Shown here: positions 18,852 to 27,605 of the stretch, piece after piece | Numbering within the stretch: position 1 is the stretch's first letter | How the letters are laid out: the number at the start of each line of letters is the position of its first letter | Source: JACKIP01 sp963710165 | GTDB lineage: Bacteria; Pseudomonadota; Alphaproteobacteria; Micavibrionales; Micavibrionaceae | DNA: 64,000 nucleotides | Assembly: GCA_963710165.1 (NCBI GenBank) | Contig: CAVPYZ010000002.1 | Span: 222,010-286,009 of the forward strand | Direction: 5' to 3' | Translations under genes and position numbers: made by a program | Notes under the pieces: generated by a model | Seen by the model: only the letters and a program-made list of their open reading frames with translations | The model's database searches: none | What the model was told of the DNA's origin: nothing

Positions 18852-19297
18852 TGTCAGAATATACATGGTTCATTTACGCAATTATGGCCGCAGCGGCCTG
18901 GGGATTGGGTTATGTACTGGATGAGCGTATTTTGAATAGCGGCGTATCACCAATAACACTTGTTTTAATTCAAGCTATCATTGCTTTGCCATTGTATCTT
19001 ACAATATGCGGTAAGTTTGGATTTTCTACGAGTGATTTCCAACTTATTTATAGTGATAAATGGATACTATTTTATACAATACTGGCAGCCTTGTGTATTG
19101 TAGGAGGTAATTACTTTATACTTCTAAGCCTGAGTGAAAAGAATGCTACATTAACAAGTATTGTTGAAATCAGCTATCCGCTCTTTATTGTTTTCTTTTC
19201 TTGGTTACTCTTTAGAGAAAGTCACTTAAATTTGTCTGTCGCTATGGGCGGGGTGCTCATTTTTTCCGGCGTCATCATTATATTGAGGAACAATTAA
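18851..19297 (+). CDS. half-length EamA/DMT-type membrane protein
   Basis: A 148-aa protein with four to five hydrophobic segments that fills one repeat of the drug/metabolite transporter fold: an N-terminal helix with AAAAWGLGYVLDERI, two central helices and the C-terminal PLFIVFFSWLLFRES helix followed by GGVLIFSGVIIIL. Full EamA proteins have two such repeats (about 300 aa), so this would have to dimerise like small multidrug resistance proteins. Substrate is unknown. It starts at the ATGs overlapping the metG stop and ends directly at tatD, so it belongs to the same transcript, yet it is not a usual member of the metG-tatD cluster. Confidence 0.85.
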   Translation: MSEYTWFIYAIMAAAAWGLGYVLDERILNSGVSPITLVLIQAIIALPLYLTICGKFGFSTSDFQLIYSDKWILFYTILAALCIVGGNYFILLSLSEKNATLTSIVEISYPLFIVFFSWLLFRESHLNLSVAMGGVLIFSGVIIILRNN

Positions 19298-20113
19298 ATG
19301 TGGATTGATTCACACTGTCATCTAGATCACGACCGTTTTATTAAGTTAGGCGGTCCCGAAGAAATCGTGGCGCGCGCCAAGGCTATGCAAACGGATGGCA
19401 TGCTTTCTATAAATTGTGAAATCGCGACAGAATTTGATGATCTTTTAAACACTGTTAAACCCATGGAAAACATCTGGTGCAGTATTGGCACGCACCCACA
19501 TGATAGCGGATTAGAAGCAGAGAAGGCGATTACTGTAGAGCAACTTTGTGAAAAAGCTTTAAGTCATGAAAAGGTTGTGGGGATTGGCGAAAGCGGTCTT
19601 GATTATTTTTACAAAAATAGCCCCATCGAAGATCAGCAAGCCAGTTTTCGTAAGCATATCAATGCCTGTATTGAAACAGATATGCCCTTGATTATACATG
19701 CGCGTGATGCGGATGAAGATATTATTCGCATTATGCATGAGGAGGCGGGGAATAATAATCAACGCAACCTTAAAGGCGTTTTTCATTGTTTCAGTTCGGG
19801 GGCTGAGCTTGCGAGACAAGGGCTCGATTTTGGCTTCTATCTTTCTTTTTCCGGTATTTTGACATTTAAAAAGTCGCTAGAGCTTAAGGATATTGCAAAA
19901 AATGCGCCTCTTGATCGCTTATTGGTTGAAACAGATGCCCCATTTTTGACACCCGAACCGCATCGTAAAGAGATGAATGAACCAAAATACGTGTCATTTA
20001 CGGGTCAGGTTTTGGCAGATATTCATAACAAAACATCAAAAGAAATGGCTTTAATAACGAAAGAGAACTTTTTTAATTTATTTTCAAGGGCGCGTGATAC
20101 ATGGGTAAATTGA
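19298..20113 (+). CDS. tatD: TatD family metal-dependent hydrolase
   Basis: TatD-family enzymes are TIM-barrel metallohydrolases with 3'-5' DNase activity. The metal ligands are visible: DSHCHLDHDRF at the N-terminus, GIGESGLDYF near residue 97, PLIIHARDADED with a His, FHCFSSG, and the late Asp in VETDAPFLTPEP. At 271 aa the length is normal. Its start abuts the stop of the small membrane protein, and its end overlaps the next gene by 13 bases. The order metG-tatD-MBL is conserved in many alphaproteobacteria. Confidence 0.95.
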   Translation: MWIDSHCHLDHDRFIKLGGPEEIVARAKAMQTDGMLSINCEIATEFDDLLNTVKPMENIWCSIGTHPHDSGLEAEKAITVEQLCEKALSHEKVVGIGESGLDYFYKNSPIEDQQASFRKHINACIETDMPLIIHARDADEDIIRIMHEEAGNNNQRNLKGVFHCFSSGAELARQGLDFGFYLSFSGILTFKKSLELKDIAKNAPLDRLLVETDAPFLTPEPHRKEMNEPKYVSFTGQVLADIHNKTSKEMALITKENFFNLFSRARDTWVN

Positions 20114-20892
20114 GATTTAGAATTCTAGGATGCGGTGCGTCCGGCGGCGTTCCGGCAATTGGAAATAATTGGGGAACATGTGACCCGCATGAACCAAAAA
20201 ACTTACGTAGCCGTGCGTCAGTTGCGGTCCAATCGGACTCAACAACACTCATTATCGATACGGGGCCAGACTTTCGTTTTCAGTTAAACCGCGAAGATAT
20301 TCAAAATATCGACGCCGTAATCTACACACACGCACACGGCGATCATGTTGCAGGAATTGACGATTTGAGGTCCTTCCAGCGACGCTATAAAAAATCAGTT
20401 CATGTATATGGTAACATCGCCACGATAGATGAACTTCAACACCGGTTCAATTATATGTTTAATGACACGGGCAATGGTTTATATCCGCGCGTTTTATCAA
20501 CCCACAAGATTTTAGAAAGTGATTATGGGCATTCTCAAAGAATTGGTGATATTGATTTTACACCATTTGAGCAAGATCATACTACCTGTAAAACTTTAGG
20601 ATTCCGTTTTGGCAATTTGGCTTATTGCACGGACATGATCCACATGGGCGAACAGGAAATTGAATTGATAAAAGGGGTTAAAAACTGGATTGTTGACGGA
20701 TCAGGTCATTACCAGACAGATAATGCCGTACATGCATCTATCCCAGAAATTATAGAAATGAACAAAATCGTCCAGGCCGAACGCGTTTACTTTACACATT
20801 TAACCTTGATGATGGATTATAAAGAATTATGCGATGACCTTCCACAAGGGTACGAACCTTGCTATGATGGTATGGAATTTGAGATTGATTAG
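20101..20892 (+). CDS. MBL-fold metallo-hydrolase (PhnP-like)
   Basis: A metallo-beta-lactamase-fold hydrolase. The metal motif THAHGDHVAGIDDLR (HxHxDH) lies near residue 78, with later ligands in FEQDHTT, YCTDM and the C-terminal YFTHLTLMMDY. The N-terminal LGCGASGGVPAIGNNWGTCD is characteristic of the PhnP/cyclic-phosphodiesterase-like subgroup that follows tatD in alphaproteobacteria. The substrate is not known for this position; a phosphodiester is likely by family. It overlaps tatD by 13 bases. Confidence 0.92.
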   Translation: MGKLRFRILGCGASGGVPAIGNNWGTCDPHEPKNLRSRASVAVQSDSTTLIIDTGPDFRFQLNREDIQNIDAVIYTHAHGDHVAGIDDLRSFQRRYKKSVHVYGNIATIDELQHRFNYMFNDTGNGLYPRVLSTHKILESDYGHSQRIGDIDFTPFEQDHTTCKTLGFRFGNLAYCTDMIHMGEQEIELIKGVKNWIVDGSGHYQTDNAVHASIPEIIEMNKIVQAERVYFTHLTLMMDYKELCDDLPQGYEPCYDGMEFEID

Positions 20893-20904
20893 AAAAGGAA
20901 TTTT

Positions 20905-21540
20905 ATGAATTATTTAGTACTGTTACGTCACGGACAAAGCCAATGGAACTTGGAAAATCGTTTTACAGGCTTTCATGATATTGATCTCTCGGATGAAGGC
21001 AGGAAAGAGGCCGCAGAAGCAGGGCGCGCGCTAAAAGAATTAGGTGTTGATTTTGATCAGGTTTTTACATCAACGCTTCAGCGCGCTTATCATACGGCTG
21101 AAATTGCATTGAAAGAATCTGGGCGCGAGGATTTATTGAAAACCATGATAAAGCATGATGATTTGCGTGAGCGTGATTACGGTGATTTAACAGGATTAAA
21201 TAAAGACGAAACGCGCGAGAAATTTGGCGATGAGCAAGTTCATATCTGGAGACGGTCTTATGATGTGAACCCTCCGGGCGGCGAATGCCTTCAGGATGTT
21301 GTTGAAAAACGCGTTCGTCCTTATTATGTAGCAAATATCAAACCGTTATTAGAAGAGGGCAAAGATGTTTTAATTGCCGCACATGGTAATTCTCTACGCT
21401 CCATGTTGATTATATTAGGCGTTGAGACACCTGACACAATCAATGAAGCAGAGATCCCAACCGGTGCGCCGCTTATCTTCGAAATGGAAAATGGTGATAT
21501 TCAGAAACGTTATTTTTTAAGCGAAAAACAAGCTGCTTAA
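20905..21540 (+). CDS. gpmA: 2,3-bisphosphoglycerate-dependent phosphoglycerate mutase
   Basis: GpmA interconverts 3- and 2-phosphoglycerate in glycolysis. The phosphohistidine motif LLRHGQSQWNLENRFTG is at residue 6, the second catalytic His is in IAAHGNSLRSML, and RERDYGDLTGLNK is present. The 211 aa is the short dPGM form typical of alphaproteobacteria. A good Shine-Dalgarno (AAAAGGA) precedes the ATG. Its stop overlaps that of the convergent exported-protein gene by a few bases. Confidence 0.95.
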   Translation: MNYLVLLRHGQSQWNLENRFTGFHDIDLSDEGRKEAAEAGRALKELGVDFDQVFTSTLQRAYHTAEIALKESGREDLLKTMIKHDDLRERDYGDLTGLNKDETREKFGDEQVHIWRRSYDVNPPGGECLQDVVEKRVRPYYVANIKPLLEEGKDVLIAAHGNSLRSMLIILGVETPDTINEAEIPTGAPLIFEMENGDIQKRYFLSEKQAA

Positions 21541-22139
21541 CCTGCGTCATTATTCTCAATTGGTATGACGATATTACATTCAGGAAGCTTGGGTTCTTCT
21601 CCATTTTTACGCGCTTCCATTGCTGCCTGATGAGCCTCGAATGAACTTGGAGCAAAACAATCAGGAAGCTGCTCATACACTACAAATTGATGTTGTAAGA
21701 GATCGGCGTTTTCTTGATCCATATATCTTACCACAAGCTTAAAAACAGATTTCATCGCGCTATTACAATTTACAATAGCGTAGGCAGTAGAGGCCATTAA
21801 GTCTTCTGGTGTAGCTGTTTTAAGTTTTTCAAACGGCGCTTCGCATCGATTATAAAAAATCCTTCTATTACTTCTAACCTGATCCGCCTTAATTCTTACA
21901 TTCGGATCATTCGTCGTCAGTAGATGACTCGTAATAATTGACGTATTTTCTTTATAATAATCAAAACAAGTGCTGTACCCGTCTTCTGTTTCGAGGCTAT
22001 CGCATTTCTTATTTAGTGTTTCGACAAGAGGAGAAATCTGCTCAGGCGCTTTTAACTCTTCGCTCGCTTTAACACTATCTATAGAAGTGACTGTTAAAGC
22101 CAATATGCAGAGTACAAGTTTTGTGAGTGAAAATTTCAT
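21537..22139 (-). CDS. exported cysteine-containing hypothetical protein
   Basis: The ATG at 22139 has a good ribosome site (AGAGGA, about eight bases upstream) and gives a signal peptide (MKFSLTKLVLCILALTVTSI, cleavage near VKA-SEE). An upstream start would add 23 residues that do not look like a leader. The mature part of about 178 aa is helical and has six cysteines (CDSLE, STCFDYY, RCEAPF, NCNSA, DCFAP, ECNIV), consistent with periplasmic disulfides. No family is recognised. It is followed directly by convergent gpmA. Confidence 0.75.
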   Translation of the reverse strand: MKFSLTKLVLCILALTVTSIDSVKASEELKAPEQISPLVETLNKKCDSLETEDGYSTCFDYYKENTSIITSHLLTTNDPNVRIKADQVRSNRRIFYNRCEAPFEKLKTATPEDLMASTAYAIVNCNSAMKSVFKLVVRYMDQENADLLQHQFVVYEQLPDCFAPSSFEAHQAAMEARKNGEEPKLPECNIVIPIENNDAG

Positions 22140-22224
22140 GCTAAAGATCCTCTTTGAAGATTGAATGAATAAGGCTTTTAATTGACCACCAGTCTTAGCA
22201 AAACGCAATAAAGAAATTCATATA

Positions 22225-22256
22225 CAAAAAAGCCCCGAACATTTTGTGCGGGGCTG
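22225..22256 (-). terminator. intrinsic terminator downstream of rpsO
   Basis: The repeat AGCCCCG / CGGGGCT (22231-22237 and 22249-22255) with an 11-base loop is followed on the minus strand by a U-run (the A-run at 22225-22231 on plus). It lies a few bases past the rpsO stop and closes the nusA-infB-rpsO transcription run. Confidence 0.9.
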
Positions 22257-22263
22257 ATTATTT

Positions 22264-22533
22264 TTAACGGCGAATACCGTTTTTCTTTAAAATATCTTGA
22301 TAGCGTTCAACATTTTTCCCTTTGACGTAGTCTAAAAGCTTTCTACGACGTGCCACCATAGCCAATAGACCGCGGCGTGAGTGAAAGTCATGTTTATGTT
22401 CTTGCATATGATCGGAAAGGTTGGTGATGCGTTCTGTTAAAACCGCAATTTGAACTTCCGGTGACCCTGTGTCACTTTTTGATTGTGCATTGGCTTTGAT
22501 GACTTCTGCTTTTTTCTCTGCTGTAATCGACAT
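22264..22533 (-). CDS. rpsO: 30S ribosomal protein S15
   Basis: S15 binds 16S rRNA and is a primary assembly protein of the small subunit. The 89-aa sequence is typical: SDTGSPEVQIAVLTERI, LSDHMQEHKHDFHSRRGLL, and the VARRRKLLDYVK C-terminal motif. It starts 21 bp after truB. The usual downstream partner pnp is missing here; a terminator follows immediately. Confidence 0.98.
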   Translation of the reverse strand: MSITAEKKAEVIKANAQSKSDTGSPEVQIAVLTERITNLSDHMQEHKHDFHSRRGLLAMVARRRKLLDYVKGKNVERYQDILKKNGIRR

Positions 22534-22554
22534 CGTTTCTCCTTTGTTAGTGTG

Positions 22555-23486
22555 TTAATGGTTGAACACGCGGATCGGTTCGATGCGGGGGCCGGTTACA
22601 TTGACCAGAGCAACTAATTTATCATTATAAATCGCTGCTACCTCGTCACCTTCTTCTGTATTGATCCCTGACATAACCAAACGGTCATAATCAGGTCTGG
22701 CAACAAAAGACAGGACATTCCCGCATCTGAGCCTTGTTGCTTCTGCCTCTGTAAGAGCAAGTGCCGGGATGTCGTCTGGCACAGACTCAAGCGGAAGTAA
22801 CACGCCTTCAAGGGCTGTTTTATCGTCCATATGCTCTAAAAAGTCAAGTGAAACCGCATTTTTATCTGTAAAAACACCAACGGCTGTTCGGCGTAATTCC
22901 GTAATATAGCCTTCTGTGCCTAATTTATGTGCCAAATCACGCGCAATGGCGCGTACATATGTGCCTTTGCCACAAACACATTCAAGCGTCAGCGTGTCGG
23001 TATCGGCAGCAAGAATATCAAGACTTACGATATAGATAACACGCGATTTTATATCAACACTATGACCCGCGCGCGCCAGGTCATAGGCACGTTGACCATC
23101 TATTTTAATCGCAGAATACTTCGGTGGGATTTGTTCAACATCACCCAGAAATGCGGGCAGGGTACTTGTAATTTCTTCAATATCTGGACGCTTATCAGAA
23201 GTGGCAATGACCTCACCTTCCGCGTCATCCGTATCGCGGCGCTCCCCCCATTTAATTGTAAACACGTATGTTTTGAGAAGTCCTGAACAATGTTAACCAG
23301 CTTCGTGGCGCCACCAAAAGCCAAAGGCAACATTCCTGTTGCCAGCGGATCAAGGGTTCCGGCATGTCCGGCTTTTTTGGGATTTAATAACCGTTTCACC
23401 GCGCCTAATGCCTGCGTTGAGCCAAGCTCGTAAGGTTTATCCAGATTGATCCAACCGATTAAGTCGCGTCCGTTTTTGCGTGCCAT
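22555..23486 (-). pseudogene. truB: tRNA pseudouridine-55 synthase TruB, split by a frameshift
   Basis: TruB makes pseudouridine 55 in the T-loop of tRNAs. The N-terminal part (from 23486) carries GWINLDKP, the catalytic-Asp loop AGHAGTLDPLATGMLPLAFG, and then leaves frame near 23271-23274. The rest (YVFTIKWGERRDTDDAEGEV, then PPKYSAIKIDGQRAYDLAR and the C-terminal part to 22555) continues in another frame. On the coding strand the break is at TCAAAACATAC; one extra A would give the family-typical Ser-Lys-Thr-Tyr, so a single missing A in a four-base run explains it. Every flanking motif is intact. Loss of truB would be tolerated but unusual, so a sequencing indel is the simpler reading. Confidence 0.9.
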
Positions 23487-23577
23487 GAAAGGGGATATAT
23501 CACAGTTAATTATAGATAGAAAGTATAATGAAATTAAAAATCTGACCTATTTCATAATAAAATTTATATATATTAAT

Positions 23578-23889
23578 ATGGATACTAAAATTACAAAAAT
23601 AATTGTTCCAGATTGTGTTTGGGAATTTGCACATGATGTAGATAATTTTCTCAACGCATTGAGAGAACATGATTTATTAACCCATAATGACGAACTTACA
23701 CATTATGATACCCGCATAGGCATTGCGGCTGTTTCGCAAGAAGATCTTGAAACAGTTTTAGGAACAGTCGCAGAAGGCTATGGCATATCACATACTTTAG
23801 AAGACGGGTCTGCGATTGTTGCTTCGTCGCGTATGCTTGGAAACGAACCGTTAGCGCAAGCATATTTTGCACCTCTTGCCGTAATGTAG
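23578..23889 (+). CDS. hypothetical protein, 103 aa
   Basis: A small acidic protein on the plus strand inserted between truB and rbfA, which are normally adjacent. The ATG at 23578 has no clear Shine-Dalgarno; a longer reading from 23446 would overlap truB antisense and is unlikely. Composition is balanced, with no signal peptide or membrane segment. The second half (AAVSQEDLETVLGTVAEGYG) looks helical. I do not recognise a family. Real coding is plausible but not certain. Confidence 0.5.
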   Translation: MDTKITKIIVPDCVWEFAHDVDNFLNALREHDLLTHNDELTHYDTRIGIAAVSQEDLETVLGTVAEGYGISHTLEDGSAIVASSRMLGNEPLAQAYFAPLAVM

Positions 23890-23900
23890 TCGAATGATTA

Positions 23901-24278
23901 CTAACTATCAGCACTTTTAGGAAGATTATCAAAAATACGTTCCAGGTTATTTACGGCCTCTTGCGATGTATCCTCAATGAAACGCACACGGGGTGTGAAT
24001 TTTGAATCCAGCTTATTATTCAATTCTTTTTGAAAATAGGATGCGGCGTTATTCAGTGCCTCTAATATACCGTCCAGATCACCGTCCATTAAAGAGGATA
24101 CGTACGCCTTTGCATTTTTTAAATCGGGCGTCATGCGCACTTCATTAATTGAGAGTAGGGACACACTATCAATCAAATCAGCATCGTGAAACTTCCCACG
24201 ACGAAGCGTATCCGACAAAGCATGTCGAACCTGCTCCCCCATACGAAGTTGGCGCTGTGATGGCATTCCGTGTTTCAT
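23901..24278 (-). CDS. rbfA: ribosome-binding factor A
   Basis: RbfA is a KH-fold protein that binds the 16S rRNA 5' region during late 30S maturation and cold adaptation. The 125 aa show the N-terminal SQRQLRMGEQVRHALSDTL, the central ISVSEVRMTP-like SINEVRMTPDLKNAKAYVS and the RFIEDTS end. It follows infB by four bases, so the two are coupled. The usual next gene, truB, is separated by a 414-bp stretch carrying an opposite-strand ORF. Confidence 0.95.
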   Translation of the reverse strand: MKHGMPSQRQLRMGEQVRHALSDTLRRGKFHDADLIDSVSLLSINEVRMTPDLKNAKAYVSSLMDGDLDGILEALNNAASYFQKELNNKLDSKFTPRVRFIEDTSQEAVNNLERIFDNLPKSADS

Positions 24279-24282
24279 ATTT

Positions 24283-26856
24283 TTAATCCAGTTTTCTTGC
24301 TTCCATGACCACTTCGAAACATTCGATCACATCACCTTCCTGGATGTTTTCGTAATTTTCGAACGCCATACCGCATTCCATACCTTCTTTCACTTCTTTC
24401 ACTTCGTCTTTGAAGCGTTTTAGTGTTTTTAGCTTACCTTCATGGATAACGACATCATCACGTAACAGACGTACACCTGCGCCGCGCTTGACGAAGCCTT
24501 TTGTGATCATACACCCGCCAATTTTACCGACCTTGGTAATATTGAAGACTTCACGAATTTCGGCATTACCAATATGGTTTTCACGACGAAGCGGTGCCAA
24601 CATATCGGAAAGAAGATCTTTCACATCATCAATCACGTTATAGATAACATTGTAATAGTTCAGATCGACATTTTCCTGTTGTGCAAGTGTACGTGCCTGT
24701 GCATTTGCACGTACGTTAAATCCGATAATCATCGCATTTGACGCCGCCGCAAGTGTCACATCGGACTTTGTAATACCACCAACACCGGACATCAAAATAT
24801 TAACGCCTAGCTCATCATTTTCTTCAACCATTTTCTGAAGAGAACCGATAATTGCCTCAACAGAACCATGTACGTCTGCTTTTAGAACAATCGGAAGAAC
24901 TTTCTTCTCGCCCTGTGCTTTCGCAGCAGAGATCATATCTTCGAATGACTGACCCGCGACCGCACCCGCAATGGTTTCTTTTTCACGCATCTTACGCGCA
25001 CGATAATCGGCAATCTCTCTAGCCTTACCTTCATTTCTGACAACAGTCAGGCGATCACCTGCGGCAGGTGTGCCGTCAAGACCGAGAACCTCGACCGGCA
25101 AGCCGGGTATTGCTTCTTTGATCTGCTCACCCTTGTCATTGATCAAAGCGCGGACTTTACCAACCTCTGCACCGACCACAAAAATATCACCAATACGAAG
25201 TGTGCCCGCCTCAATCAGAACTGTTGCGACAGAGCCTTTTCCGATTTCCTGCTTCGCTTCAACAACAGTCGCAATTGCAGCGCGGTCAGGATTGGCTTGT
25301 AGCTCCAGAATTTCTGCTTGAAGAATAATCGCCTCGACCAGCTTATCCAGATTTGTACGGTTTTTAGCCGAAATCTCAACAGCCTGTACGTCTCCGCCCA
25401 TTTCCTCGACAACAATATCATGCTGTAGAAGGTCTTGCTTAATCTTCATTGGGTTCGCATCGGGCTTATCAATTTTATTGATAGCAATGATAATCGGAAC
25501 TTCCGCAGCTTTGGCATGTTTGATGGCTTCAATCGTTTGCGGCATCACGCTGTCATCTGCGGATACGACAATAATCACGATATCGGTTACATTCGCACCA
25601 CGGGCACGCATTTCGGTAAAGGCGGCGTGTCCGGGTGTATCAAGAAATGTTACTTTCTCGCCGGTTTCGACTTTCACCTGATATGCACCAATATGCTGGG
25701 TAATTCCACCAGCTTCGCCGCCAACAACATCAGTTGCGCGCAGTGCATCGAGGAGGGAGGTCTTACCATGGTCAACATGACCCATAATCGTAACAACTGG
25801 TGGACGTGGTAGAAGGTCTTTCGCATCATCCTCAATGCCTTCCAGACCAACTTCGACATCGGCTTCCGAGACACGTTTTATTTTGTGACCCAGTTCCTCA
25901 ATAATCAATTCGGCTGTATCAGCGTCAATAACCTGATTAATTGTCGCCATCACACCCATTTTCATCAGGGATTTAATAACAACATTGCCTTGCTCACTCA
26001 TACGATTGGCAAGTTCCTGAACAGTAATCGCTTCCGGTACAACAACGTCACGATAGACCTTCTGCGCGGCCTCCTGTGAACCCATAGCCGCTTTACGTGC
26101 TTTGGCTTGTGCGCGGCGTTGAGCAGCTAATGAGCGTCCACCATCACGATCAAAGTCGTTATTCAATACTTGAGTCACTGTAATCTTGCCACCACGACGA
26201 CGATTATCTGTTTGACGCGGATTCGGGGCTTTTGCATTACGCTTCAGCTTGTCACGCATACTTTCCTGATCATTTTCGCGACCACGAACGGGCGGCAATT
26301 GTGACGCAGGAGTGGAGCGCATACGTTCCATATTTTGCTGACGTAGAACCTCTGCATCACTCAGCTTAGACTTTTCTTCCGCTTCAATACGCTCGATTTC
26401 TTCCAGTTCCTGACGACGCGCGGCTTCTTCGGGTGATTCTTTTGGCTCATCCGGCTCTTCAGCTTTTTTGTTGGCCGCAGCTTCAGCTTGCTTTTCGCCT
26501 TTGCGCTTTTCTTCCGCGGCAATGGCATCACGAATCATCTTCGCACGTGCTTCACGCTCTGCCGGTGTCATACCACGCAGGGCGGCTTGCTCTTTTGTGT
26601 CAGTCGCCACAGGTTTTGACGGGGCGGGCGCTTCCTGCTTTTCTTCGATAACGGGCGCTACGCGTTTACTACGACGTACTTCGACAGCGATACCGCCGCC
26701 TGTGCGAGCGCCTTCCATTTGCTGACGTATTTTTGCGGCTTTTGCCCCGCCCAGACTCAACGTTTTTTTACCGCCGCCCAGACTCAGCTTTTTACTGCCT
26801 TCTGCCTTATCGTCTTTGTTCTCTTTGGCGTTTTTATTTTCTTTGGTTTCAGCCAT
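24283..26856 (-). CDS. infB: translation initiation factor IF-2
   Basis: IF-2 delivers fMet-tRNA to the 30S subunit. The 857 aa begin with the alphaproteobacterial LSLGGGKKTLSLGGAK motifs, then a long charged Ala/Glu/Arg-rich linker (residues about 80-260), the IF2_N domain, and the G domain: GHVDHGKTSLLDAL (G1), DTPGHAAF (G3) and NKID (G4). Domains II to IV follow, ending with the fMet-binding EGMECGMAFENYENIQEGD region. The 5-bp gap to the upstream ylxR gene and the 4-bp gap to rbfA show a tight operon. Confidence 0.98.
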   Translation of the reverse strand: MAETKENKNAKENKDDKAEGSKKLSLGGGKKTLSLGGAKAAKIRQQMEGARTGGGIAVEVRRSKRVAPVIEEKQEAPAPSKPVATDTKEQAALRGMTPAEREARAKMIRDAIAAEEKRKGEKQAEAAANKKAEEPDEPKESPEEAARRQELEEIERIEAEEKSKLSDAEVLRQQNMERMRSTPASQLPPVRGRENDQESMRDKLKRNAKAPNPRQTDNRRRGGKITVTQVLNNDFDRDGGRSLAAQRRAQAKARKAAMGSQEAAQKVYRDVVVPEAITVQELANRMSEQGNVVIKSLMKMGVMATINQVIDADTAELIIEELGHKIKRVSEADVEVGLEGIEDDAKDLLPRPPVVTIMGHVDHGKTSLLDALRATDVVGGEAGGITQHIGAYQVKVETGEKVTFLDTPGHAAFTEMRARGANVTDIVIIVVSADDSVMPQTIEAIKHAKAAEVPIIIAINKIDKPDANPMKIKQDLLQHDIVVEEMGGDVQAVEISAKNRTNLDKLVEAIILQAEILELQANPDRAAIATVVEAKQEIGKGSVATVLIEAGTLRIGDIFVVGAEVGKVRALINDKGEQIKEAIPGLPVEVLGLDGTPAAGDRLTVVRNEGKAREIADYRARKMREKETIAGAVAGQSFEDMISAAKAQGEKKVLPIVLKADVHGSVEAIIGSLQKMVEENDELGVNILMSGVGGITKSDVTLAAASNAMIIGFNVRANAQARTLAQQENVDLNYYNVIYNVIDDVKDLLSDMLAPLRRENHIGNAEIREVFNITKVGKIGGCMITKGFVKRGAGVRLLRDDVVIHEGKLKTLKRFKDEVKEVKEGMECGMAFENYENIQEGDVIECFEVVMEARKLD

Positions 26857-26861
26857 AATTC

Positions 26862-27563
26862 TTACTCTTTCTTCGCTTTTATCCGTTTGGTCTCTGACAG
26901 GTTTTTAAATGTGTTGAATTTTTTCAGGAAAGTATCTGCCAACTCGCCTTGTTTAATGGTTAAATGAACCGCATTTTCCAAGCTTAAAACCTGGGACAAT
27001 TCTTCATTTGTGAATTCTGTAATAATGGGTGATGACCCGATTTTGGACGCGACTTTTCTATAACCGTCACTCTCTTCAGATGATGATGTAATATAGCACG
27101 CAACGCTGTTGTTTTTAATGAACTTTATAATCTTGTCTAATGATGATGTTAAGACGCTGGCACGTTTAGCAAGCCCAATATAATTTAAAACGACCTGACG
27201 CAAAGACGTTTCAACATGGGTCATAAAATCATCTTGGATCATGACCCGACGCTTTGCGGATTTTGAAAATAGATTTTTATCTATTGCTGTCTGCAAATGC
27301 TCACGTACAGGAGAGATATATAACCCTCTGCCCGGTAGTTTTTGATTAATGTCAAAATGCAAGACACCTTCATGGTTAACTACGAAGCGCAACAAGTCTG
27401 ACTTATGCGCCTCTTCGCGTGTCACGATGCAACGGCGTATTTGTGTTTTTTTAGAAGGTTTCGGGCTGGTTTTATGCGGACGAGTGGAAGCGACCGCAGT
27501 CTCAGACGAGACGTGCGGGGATGTTATTTCTGGTTCTGTGCGATGATTCTCCATCAACACCAT
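26862..27563 (-). CDS. YlxR-L7Ae fusion RNA-binding protein
   Basis: The protein joins two small RNA-binding folds. Residues about 40-115 are a YlxR/DUF448 domain (RRCIVTREEAHKSDLLRFVV and the conserved PGRGLYISP). Residues about 125-210 resemble the ribosomal L7Ae/L30e fold (GLAKRASVLTSSLDKIIKFI). This fusion is common in alphaproteobacteria between nusA and infB, where bacilli have separate ylxR and ylxQ. It probably binds structured RNA, possibly in RNase P or rRNA processing, but its exact job is not established. The start is the ATG at 27563 or the one nine bases further in. Confidence 0.9.
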   Translation of the reverse strand: MVLMENHRTEPEITSPHVSSETAVASTRPHKTSPKPSKKTQIRRCIVTREEAHKSDLLRFVVNHEGVLHFDINQKLPGRGLYISPVREHLQTAIDKNLFSKSAKRRVMIQDDFMTHVETSLRQVVLNYIGLAKRASVLTSSLDKIIKFIKNNSVACYITSSSEESDGYRKVASKIGSSPIITEFTNEELSQVLSLENAVHLTIKQGELADTFLKKFNTFKNLSETKRIKAKKE

Positions 27564-27605
27564 TGAACATCCTTTCCATTCTGTGACACGCAGAAATCAT
27601 CAGCG

